Source: Nitrosomonas sp. (GTDB taxonomy: Bacteria; Pseudomonadota; Gammaproteobacteria; Burkholderiales; Nitrosomonadaceae). From it: a stretch of 64,000 bases of DNA. Of the stretch, positions 57,166-64,000 are shown one piece after another. The DNA is taken from assembly GCA_016708955.1 (NCBI GenBank), contig JADJES010000001.1:620001-684000 (forward strand), read 5' to 3'. The notes under the pieces were generated by a model. The model did no database searches and was not told where the DNA came from. It saw only the letters and a list, made by a program, of their open reading frames with translations. The position numbers and the translations under genes are program-made. Numbering within the stretch: the stretch's first letter is position 1; every line of letters begins with the position of its first letter.

Positions 57166-57978
57166 TTATGATACGTCAAAGTTTTGCATGGCGTTGTAGA
57201 TAGCAAGCGCATCTTTGCTGGCTTTGACATCATGTGCACGTACAATTCTGGCGCCTTTAACTACTGCGAGCAAGGCTGCCGCAATGCTTTCATGAATCCG
57301 GTGATCTACACTGTTTCCGGTGACGGCTCCAAGCATGGATTTTCGGGATAAACCCGCCAATACCGGAACACCAAATGTTGTCAACTGATCCAGCTGCTCG
57401 AGTAATGTAAGATTATGTTGCAGTGTTTTTCCAAAACCAAAACCAGGGTCAATAATCAATCGATCTTTTGAGATACCGGCTGTCGTTGCTGCGTGGATGC
57501 GCTGCTGCAAGAAATCTTTTACTTCAGAAACAATATTATTGTATTCGGGATTTATTTGCATACCTTGAGGAGTACCTTGCATATGCATTAAACAGATTCG
57601 AACATGATTGTTCTGTGCGACAGTTTCCAATGCCCCGGGACTACGCAGTGCATTCACGTCATTAATCATGAAAGCACCTGCAGCTATTGCGTACTTCATT
57701 ACTTCGGGCTTGGAAGTGTCAACTGAAATAGGTGTATTGGTAGCTATGAGTGCTTCCAGCACAGGGATAATGCGCTTTAATTCTTCATCAGTGCTGACTT
57801 GTTGACTCCCGGGGCGTGTTGATTCTCCACCGATATCCAGTATGTCGGCACCTTCATCAATCAGATTCCTGGCATGTGCAATGGCTTGTTGCGTTGACAG
57901 GTAAAGCCCCCCATCCGAGAAGGAATCTGGCGTTACATTAATAACTCCCATGATGAGGGGGCGTTTAGTTGTGAACAT
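57166..57978 (-). CDS. folP: Dihydropteroate synthase
   Basis: FolP joins 4-aminobenzoate to dihydropterin pyrophosphate in folate synthesis and is the sulfonamide target. 270 residues. Motifs are MGVINVTPDSFSDGGLY, DIGGESTRPGSQQVS, ISVDTSKPEVMK, INDVNALRSPGA, DPGFGFGKTLQHN and GLSRKSMLGAVTG. No insertions of the resistance type are evident. ftsH lies upstream and glmM downstream. Confidence 0.96.
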   Translation of the reverse strand: MFTTKRPLIMGVINVTPDSFSDGGLYLSTQQAIAHARNLIDEGADILDIGGESTRPGSQQVSTDEELKRIIPVLEALIATNTPISVDTSKPEVMKYAIAAGAFMINDVNALRSPGALETVAQNNHVRICLMHMQGTPQGMQINPEYNNIVSEVKDFLQQRIHAATTAGISKDRLIIDPGFGFGKTLQHNLTLLEQLDQLTTFGVPVLAGLSRKSMLGAVTGNSVDHRIHESIAAALLAVVKGARIVRAHDVKASKDALAIYNAMQNFDVS

Positions 57979-58030
57979 AAGGTTTTTCTGTCATTAAGCT
58001 ATACTAGAAAAGAGGGGAGCAGAAGTGAAA

Positions 58031-58059
58031 ACGGGATACGATTTCTGGTCGTATCCCGT
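58031..58059 (-). terminator. Hairpin at the 3' end of ftsH
   Basis: ACGGGATACGA and TCGTATCCCGT form a perfect 11-bp stem around TTTCTGG, 18 nt beyond the ftsH stop on the minus strand. The following minus-strand sequence is only TTTTC, so termination may be partial. folP may still receive read-through. Confidence 0.6.
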
Positions 58060-58077
58060 CATTCAGATGATTAATGA

Positions 58078-59997
58078 CTAATCAGTTTCTTTCACGATTT
58101 CCTGCGGTGCTGAGGGTTCGCGTTCGCCTTGTTCATCCGGTTTTACTGATGATTCACCACTTGTGGTCGAAGAAGTTGTCTGTGGCGGTTTGGGTGGACG
58201 TGGTGGGCGACCTTCCATAATATCGTTGATTTGGTCGCTATCGATCGTTTCCCACTCCAATAGCGCCTGAGTCATGGCTTCGATTTTGTCCTTATTGGCT
58301 TCAATGAGTTTCCGGGCAATCGCATATTGTTCATCAACAATACGGCGAACTTCTGCATCGACAGTCTGCATAGTTTTTTCACTCATATTTTTATGCGTAG
58401 TCACTGAACGACCAAGAAAAACTTCGCCTTCATTTTCACCATAGACCATCGGACCAAGCTTATCAGACATTCCCCACTGGGTTACCATTTGCCGTGCTAG
58501 ATCTGTTGCGCGCTCAAAATCATTGGAAGCGCCCGTTGTCATTTGCTTCATGAAGACTTCTTCAGCGATACGCCCGCCAAACATAACCGAGATTCTTTGC
58601 AGTATTTCTTCACGTTCCATACTAAAGCGGTCTTCTGTGGGCAATTGCATGGTGACACCCAGAGCCCGGCCTCGTGGAATAATAGTTACTTTGTGGACTG
58701 GGTCTGTTTTTGGTAACAATTGCGCTACGACAGCATGCCCTGATTCATGATAGGCAGTGTTTCTGCGTTCATGTTCCGGCATGATGAGCGAACGTCGTTC
58801 TGCGCCCATAAATATTTTATCCTTGGCACGTTCAAAATCTTCCATGTCTACAAAACGTTTGTTACCACGTGCTGCAAATAGCGCTGCTTCGTTGACCAGA
58901 TTAGCAAGATCTGCACCCGACATACCCGGTGTACCACGTGCCAGAATATCGGCTTTTACGTCAGGTGAAAGCGGCACTTTGCGCATATGCACATGAAGAA
59001 TCTGTTCACGTCCACGTATATCTGGCAGTGGTACGGTAACTTGACGGTCAAAACGACCGGGACGCAGTAAAGCAGGATCCAATACATCAGGACGGTTGGT
59101 TGCTGCAATCACAATAACGCCCATGGCACCTTCAAAACCATCCATTTCTACCAGTAACTGATTGAGCGTTTGTTCACGTTCATCGTTTCCACCACCCAGG
59201 CCGGCGCCACGTTGACGGCCTACCGCATCAATCTCGTCAATAAAGATGATGCAGGGCGCATGTTTTTTAGCTTGCTCAAACATGTCACGTACCCGAGATG
59301 CGCCAACGCCGACAAACATTTCAACAAAATCGGAACCCGAAATGCTGAAAAACGGTACCTGCGCTTCCCCTGCGATTGCGCGAGCCAGTAATGTTTTTCC
59401 CGTTCCTGGGCTACCCACCATCAATACACCGCGTGGAATACGTCCACCCAGTTTTTGGAATTTGGTGGGATCACGCAGGAATTCGACTAGTTCTGCAACT
59501 TCTTCTTTTGCTTCTTCGCAACCTGCGACATCATTAAAAGTTACTGTGTTGGTTGATTTGTCGAGCATGCGCGCTTTGCTTTTGCCAAATGAGAATGCGC
59601 CGCCATTCCGCCCGCCCCCTTGCATTTGACGCATGAAAAATATCCATACGCCAATCAGTAATAGCATCGGAAACCACGAGATGAAGATACTCATCAACAT
59701 GGATTGTTCTTCATCCGGCTTGGCTTCAACAACAACGCCAGCCTTAAGTAAATCACTAACCATCCACGGATCGGATGGTGCATATGTTGTGAAGCGTCTG
59801 CCATCAGACTTCGTACCTTTAAGTGTACGGCCTTCAATGACAACCTTGGCGATTCTGCCTTGATTCAATTCAGAAATGAATTGAGAGTATTCCATTGGTA
59901 CTTGCGCCGGTTGACGTACGCTGAATTGATTAAATACGGTCATCAACACAAGTGCAATTACTAGCCAAATGGCCATGTTTTTAATTAAGTTATTCAA
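58078..59997 (-). CDS. ftsH: ATP-dependent zinc metalloprotease FtsH
   Basis: FtsH is a hexameric inner-membrane protease that degrades membrane and regulatory proteins. 639 residues. Two membrane segments (about 6-22 and 103-122) flank a periplasmic domain; the AAA module has [18 protein letters not shown] (Walker A, near residue 195) and [16 protein letters not shown]; the zinc site is [16 protein letters not shown] (HESGH, near 418). The C-terminus is Pro/Ser/Thr-rich. It lies downstream of rlmE, the conserved order. Confidence 0.98.
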   Translation of the reverse strand: MNNLIKNMAIWLVIALVLMTVFNQFSVRQPAQVPMEYSQFISELNQGRIAKVVIEGRTLKGTKSDGRRFTTYAPSDPWMVSDLLKAGVVVEAKPDEEQSMLMSIFISWFPMLLLIGVWIFFMRQMQGGGRNGGAFSFGKSKARMLDKSTNTVTFNDVAGCEEAKEEVAELVEFLRDPTKFQKLGGRIPRGVLMVGSPGTGKTLLARAIAGEAQVPFFSISGSDFVEMFVGVGASRVRDMFEQAKKHAPCIIFIDEIDAVGRQRGAGLGGGNDEREQTLNQLLVEMDGFEGAMGVIVIAATNRPDVLDPALLRPGRFDRQVTVPLPDIRGREQILHVHMRKVPLSPDVKADILARGTPGMSGADLANLVNEAALFAARGNKRFVDMEDFERAKDKIFMGAERRSLIMPEHERRNTAYHESGHAVVAQLLPKTDPVHKVTIIPRGRALGVTMQLPTEDRFSMEREEILQRISVMFGGRIAEEVFMKQMTTGASNDFERATDLARQMVTQWGMSDKLGPMVYGENEGEVFLGRSVTTHKNMSEKTMQTVDAEVRRIVDEQYAIARKLIEANKDKIEAMTQALLEWETIDSDQINDIMEGRPPRPPKPPQTTSSTTSGESSVKPDEQGEREPSAPQEIVKETD

Positions 59998-60168
59998 AAT
60001 AGCTCCTTGATTTGCACCTTAAAATCATTGATTAGTCATTCTAACTCTATTTTGTAGAATATAACAGAGCAGTTCGTGTTGTATAAATTTGCTGTTAAAT
60101 TGTAATCCTACTATTTATATTTACCCTAAGCACTGAGGGGACCCATTCATTTCTTAGCAATCTCAGTT

Positions 60169-60788
60169 CTATTTTTTTCCGAGCCCTAATAAATATAATT
60201 CATTACTGCGATCACGTGAGGCCTTAGGTTTTCGTATCTGTACGCTCTTGAATCCGACACGCATGTCACGGAGAAACTGTTCAAAATCCCTGCCTTGAAA
60301 ACTTTGACTAGAAAGTTTCCGCCATAGTTCAGTTGTTCCATTGAAAATGCCAATGCCAGTTCAGCCAAATACATACTTCTGGCTTGATCACTGACTACAA
60401 TACCACTGATATTAGGCGACATGTCTGAAATTACAAGATCCGGTTGATGCTCACCTAAGTGTTGCCTCAATTCAAGAATAGCGTGTTCTTCTCTAAAGTC
60501 ACCTTGGATAAATTCCACGCCGGGTAGTGGTGACATGTCCAGAATATCCATGGCAATAACTTTGCCTTTGTTACCTACTTTATGGCTGACAACTTGAGAC
60601 CAGCTCCCCGGGGCTGCACCTAAATCGACAACAACTATACCTGGTCTTAGTATGTGATCACGTTCAGCGATTTCCAGCAGCTTGTATGCGGCCCGCGAGC
60701 GATAGCCATCTTTTTTAGCTTGCTTGACAAAAAAATCATTGACATGCTCCTTCATCCAAGCTTTACTGGTTTTAGCCTGTTTCATCAA
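60169..60788 (-). pseudogene. rlmE: 23S rRNA 2'-O-methyltransferase RlmE (FtsJ), 3' frameshift
   Basis: RlmE methylates U2552 of 23S rRNA. The N-terminal 165 residues are normal: [20 protein letters not shown] (K near 38-type), [20 protein letters not shown] (SAM), [10 protein letters not shown] (catalytic Asp) and GGNFLVKVF. After KVF the frame shifts and ends wrongly at 60186. Adding one base in the CAAGG stretch near 60295 restores [20 protein letters not shown], then [20 protein letters not shown], to a TAG at 60169. The catalytic Glu of SNELY is thus out of frame. Likely either a real frameshift or a missed base. Confidence 0.85.
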
Positions 60789-60815
60789 GTAAAATAATAT
60801 AATTTAAGAGGATTT

Positions 60816-61169
60816 ATGTTAACACTAACTATTACTCATCGGCGTGAACTAAAAGCGCAAGCACATGCGCTAAATCCGGTTGTGATGATCGGGAAGACTG
60901 GTTTGTCGCCCAGCGTTATTGCGGAGCTGGATCGCGGACTTTTAAGTCATGAATTAATTAAAATTAAAGCTCAAATTGATGATCGGACTGCCAGAAATGC
61001 GCTTTTTGAGGAAATATGTCAGCAATTGGGGGCGGCGCCGGTACAGCATATTGGTAAAATTTTTATTATTTATCGGCCTAAACCGGAAGAAACCGAGAAG
61101 AAATCTGTGCATACGATCCACAGAAAGAAACGTGAAGCATTTCGTGCCAAGCGTAGCTTTCAGAATTGA
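60816..61169 (+). CDS. yhbY: CRS1/YhbY-domain RNA-binding protein
   Basis: 117 residues with the YhbY fold (THRRELKAQAHALNPVVMIG with KTGLSPSVIAELDRGLLSHE, then LIKIKAQ and IGKIFIIYRPKPE). YhbY binds the pre-50S ribosomal subunit. The C-terminal 25 residues are basic. It is divergent from rlmE with a 27-nt gap, so the promoters overlap, and convergent with greA. Confidence 0.9.
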   Translation: MLTLTITHRRELKAQAHALNPVVMIGKTGLSPSVIAELDRGLLSHELIKIKAQIDDRTARNALFEEICQQLGAAPVQHIGKIFIIYRPKPEETEKKSVHTIHRKKREAFRAKRSFQN

Positions 61170-61189
61170 TTGCTTACTGATTTTTATCT

Positions 61190-61666
61190 TTAGATGTACT
61201 TAACATCAAGTATTTCATATTCTCGTATACCGCTGGGTGCTTGAACTTCTGCGATATCTCCGGCAAATTTACCGATCAAGGCACGCGAAATCGGGGAGCT
61301 GATGGAGATTTTTCCATTTTTGATGTTCGCCTCATCGTCACCTACGATTTGATAAGTAACGATATCGCCACTTTGTAGATCTTCCAATTCGACAGTAGCG
61401 CCGAAAACACAGGCTCCATCAGCATTAATGAGTGCCGGATTAATGATTTGTGCGTTGGAGAGTTTACTTTCCAATTCCGCAATACGTCCTTCAATAAAGC
61501 CTTGCTTTTCTTTGGCAGCATCATATTCTGCATTTTCAGAAAGATCGCCATGTGCACGTGCTTCGGCGATCGCCGCAATGACTGCTGGGCGATGTACCGT
61601 TTTCATTTCGTGTAATTCCTTACGTAATGCCTCCGCCCCTACTACCGTTAATGGGATAGTGCTCAT
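61190..61666 (-). CDS. greA: Transcription elongation factor GreA
   Basis: GreA rescues backtracked RNA polymerase by stimulating transcript cleavage. 158 residues, full length. The coiled coil ([40 protein letters not shown] with the acidic D-E tip) is followed by the globular C-terminal domain ([20 protein letters not shown], then [10 protein letters not shown]). It is next to carB, as in related genomes. Confidence 0.97.
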   Translation of the reverse strand: MSTIPLTVVGAEALRKELHEMKTVHRPAVIAAIAEARAHGDLSENAEYDAAKEKQGFIEGRIAELESKLSNAQIINPALINADGACVFGATVELEDLQSGDIVTYQIVGDDEANIKNGKISISSPISRALIGKFAGDIAEVQAPSGIREYEILDVKYI

Positions 61667-61725
61667 CGTGATTTTTTACCTTTCATTTTCATTTTATTTT
61701 CAATAATATAGGAGAGAAGATATGC

Positions 61726-64000
61726 TTATGTCTTAAGTTGTGTGTGCAATTTCTGTAAATTATAGACCTGCAGTTCACGTCGATTGGTTATGCCCACGCA
61801 TGCTGCGCGTGCGCCCGCTAATGTTGTATAGTAAGTTACTCTTGCCTGAAGCGCGGCATGGCGAATCGAGTAAGAATCACGTATTGCACTGCGCTGATTC
61901 TTTACTGTATTGATAATTAAATTGATTTCTCCATTCTTAATCATGTCTACTATATGCGGACGGCCTTCTGCTACCTTGTTAATGATAACGACATCTACTC
62001 CGGCTTCGGTTATTGCAGCAGCAGTTCCGCGTGTAGCATAAAGGGTGAAACCGAGTTCTGCAAGGCTGCGTGCGATTTCAACGGCATGCAGTTTGTCAGA
62101 TTGCTTCACGCTGATGAAAATCCTGCCGGAAGTTGGTAAACGAACTTCTGTCGCTAATTGGGACTTAACAAAAGCTTCTGCAAAAGTGCTGCCCATCCCC
62201 ATAACTTCGCCGGTAGACTTCATTTCTGGACCTAATATCGTATCAACACCAGAGAGTTTGATAAAGGGGAATACGGCTTCTTTGACAGAATAATATTCAG
62301 GGAGTATCTCTTTGGTAACGCCCTGATCAATCAGACTCTTTCCTATCATGCAACGTGCAGAGATTTTTGCTAGTTGGAGGCCGGTTGCCTTAGAGATGAA
62401 AGGCACGGTGCGTGATGCTCTTGGGTTGACTTCGAGAACATAGACTGTGTTGTCTTGAATCGCGAACTGAATATTCATGAGCCCAACGACATTCAATGCA
62501 CGCGCCATTTCAGCAGTTTGGCGACGCAGCTCATCCAATATTACAGGCTGCAAGTTAAAGGTTGGGAGAGAACAAGCGGAATCGCCGGAATGCACGCCGG
62601 CTTGTTCGATATGTTCCATGATGCCACCGATCAAAACGGTTTCTCCGTCATAGATTGCATCAACATCCACTTCCGTTGCATTGGTAAGAAAATGATCCAG
62701 TAATACCGGGGAGTCATTAGAAACCTTAACTGCCTCACGCATGTAGCGCTCCAGATCAGCCTTTTCATGAACAATTTCCATAGCACGCCCACCTAATACA
62801 TAACTAGGTCGTACTACTAGCGGGTAACCGATTTCTTCAGCCGCGATAAAAGCACCTTCTGGATTGCGTACAGTCCGATTAGGCGGTTGTCTTAAGCCCA
62901 GTTGTTGCAACATTTTCTGGAAGCGTTCACGATCTTCCGCGCAATCAATCATGTCCGGGCTGGTGCCAATAATCGGCACGCCATTGGCTTCTAGATCACG
63001 TGCGAGTTTGAGGGGCGTTTGCCCGCCATACTGTACGATCACGCCATCGGGTTTTTCTACCGCCACAATTTCAAGAACATCTTCTAGTGTCAGCGGCTCA
63101 AAATACAAACGATCCGATATGTCGTAGTCGGTTGAAACGGTTTCCGGGTTGCAGTTGACCATAATGGTTTCAAAACCATCCTCACGTAACGCCAATGCCG
63201 CATGAACACAACAATAATCAAATTCGATGCCTTGCCCGATACGGTTGGGTCCACCGCCCAGCACCATAATTTTCTTTTTATCCGTGGGGTGTGATTCACA
63301 CTCGTCTTCGTAAGTGGAGTACATGTATGCCGTGCTAGTTGCGAATTCAGCTGCGCAGGTATCAACACGTTTGTAGACAGGATGTAAGTTGAGTTGATGC
63401 CGGTAAGTGCGTACCGCAGTTTGTTCGATATTAAGCAGCTTTGCCAGACGGCGGTCGGAAAAACCGCTACGCTTTAATTTGCGTAGTGCCTGTTTGTCCA
63501 GTGTTTCCAGTTTTGTATGGGTCAATGCCTTTTCTTGATTGATCAGATCTTCAATTTGCGCCAGAAACCAAATATCAATATTGGTTAGTTGCTGCACTTC
63601 CTCAATAGACATACCACAACGGAAAGCATCGGCGACAAACCAGATTCGTTCCGGACCGGGGTTAGCCAGTTCGCTGCTGATATTTTCCAAGTTGTCGGTT
63701 TTCTCATCCAAACCATCCACGCCAGTTTCCAGTCCACGTAGCGCTTTTTGCAAAGATTCCTGAAAAGTTCGGCCAATCGCCATGACCTCACCCACCGATT
63801 TCATTTGTGTCGTCAGGCGATCATTGGTTTGCGGGAATTTCTCAAAAGCGAAACGCGGCACCTTGGTGACGACATAATCAATGGTTGGTTCAAAGGACGC
63901 CGGTGTGATACCGCCGGTAATGTCATTGCCGAGCTCATTCAGGGTATAACCGACAGCAAGCTTGGCAGCAATCTTGGCAATTGGAAAACCAGTTGCTTTT
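61726..64000 (-). CDS. carB: Carbamoyl-phosphate synthase large subunit (partial, 5' end outside the window)
   Basis: The frame is open from the window edge through [20 protein letters not shown], with [20 protein letters not shown], to the stop at 61726. About 758 of the usual ~1070 residues are visible, lacking roughly the first 310. Visible are the oligomerisation domain, the second ATP-grasp domain ([54 protein letters not shown]) and the allosteric MGS-like domain at the end. CarB makes carbamoyl phosphate for arginine and pyrimidines. An apparent ATG at 63861 is internal. Confidence 0.97.
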   Translation of the reverse strand, partial: KATGFPIAKIAAKLAVGYTLNELGNDITGGITPASFEPTIDYVVTKVPRFAFEKFPQTNDRLTTQMKSVGEVMAIGRTFQESLQKALRGLETGVDGLDEKTDNLENISSELANPGPERIWFVADAFRCGMSIEEVQQLTNIDIWFLAQIEDLINQEKALTHTKLETLDKQALRKLKRSGFSDRRLAKLLNIEQTAVRTYRHQLNLHPVYKRVDTCAAEFATSTAYMYSTYEDECESHPTDKKKIMVLGGGPNRIGQGIEFDYCCVHAALALREDGFETIMVNCNPETVSTDYDISDRLYFEPLTLEDVLEIVAVEKPDGVIVQYGGQTPLKLARDLEANGVPIIGTSPDMIDCAEDRERFQKMLQQLGLRQPPNRTVRNPEGAFIAAEEIGYPLVVRPSYVLGGRAMEIVHEKADLERYMREAVKVSNDSPVLLDHFLTNATEVDVDAIYDGETVLIGGIMEHIEQAGVHSGDSACSLPTFNLQPVILDELRRQTAEMARALNVVGLMNIQFAIQDNTVYVLEVNPRASRTVPFISKATGLQLAKISARCMIGKSLIDQGVTKEILPEYYSVKEAVFPFIKLSGVDTILGPEMKSTGEVMGMGSTFAEAFVKSQLATEVRLPTSGRIFISVKQSDKLHAVEIARSLAELGFTLYATRGTAAAITEAGVDVVIINKVAEGRPHIVDMIKNGEINLIINTVKNQRSAIRDSYSIRHAALQARVTYYTTLAGARAACVGITNRRELQVYNLQKLHTQLKT

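Overview
The window reads as about 64 kb of a moderately AT-leaning betaproteobacterial chromosome, most likely a Nitrosomonas-type organism (Nitrosomonadaceae). This is inferred from protein flavour and gene order (aroE-tonB-like-RNase II, dciA-like/M23/secA, petABC-sspAB, trpGDC, rpsF-priB-rpsR-rplI, tilS-accA, bamC-dapA, glmM-folP-ftsH-rlmE). No ammonia-oxidation gene is present to prove it. Most of the sequence is housekeeping backbone interrupted by mobile DNA in various states of decay.

Layout. 1-961: end of an IS66 element. 962-8150: flavin reductase, a PD-(D/E)XK nuclease-like gene with a displaced 3' end, mgtE with a damaged 5' end, aroE, a TonB-like gene and an RNase II gene. 8344-13497: three near-identical IS110-family elements, two head to tail and one after a duplicated 0.2-kb flank, sitting inside a small palindromic MITE-like repeat. 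An uninterrupted copy of that repeat lies at 50400-50540. 13545-21802: dciA-like, M23 peptidase, secA, cytochrome bc1 genes (petABC), sspA, sspB. 21832-24805: tRNA-Thr followed by a decayed integrative island (integrase, HTH protein, ISAs1 pseudogene, PIN-toxin remnant). 24806-30132: HDOD protein, trpC/trpD/trpG, and the rpsF-priB-rpsR-rplI operon closed by a terminator. 30139-31515: a degenerate group II intron directly after that terminator. 31706-37038: sppA, rmlD/rmlB, tilS, accA. 37233-40898: msrB split by an ISL3-type element, then msrA and a RoxA-like ribosomal oxygenase. 41064-42178: three tiny lipoprotein genes with strong hairpins. 42275-50201: bamC, dapA, clpB (with a sigma-32-like promoter) and a GGDEF/EAL gene broken by a stop codon. 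50542-64000: glutamate-synthase-like protein, nadC, a deleted cysG, pstS, glmM, folP, ftsH, frameshifted rlmE, yhbY, greA and the 3' two-thirds of carB.

Much of the window's interest lies in broken genes: msrB (IS insertion), cysG (internal deletion), the c-di-GMP gene (one nonsense codon), mgtE (frameshift plus nonsense) and rlmE (1-nt frameshift). Many of the small lesions are one-base changes in short homopolymers, including between nearly identical repeat copies. Part of this apparent decay may therefore be sequencing or assembly error, and should be separated from real decay before biology is inferred.

No wholly new multi-gene system is evident. The best candidates for something under-described are the IS110 leader (possible bridge RNA), the MITE/IS110 nest, the PD-(D/E)XK orphan and the small-lipoprotein cluster.
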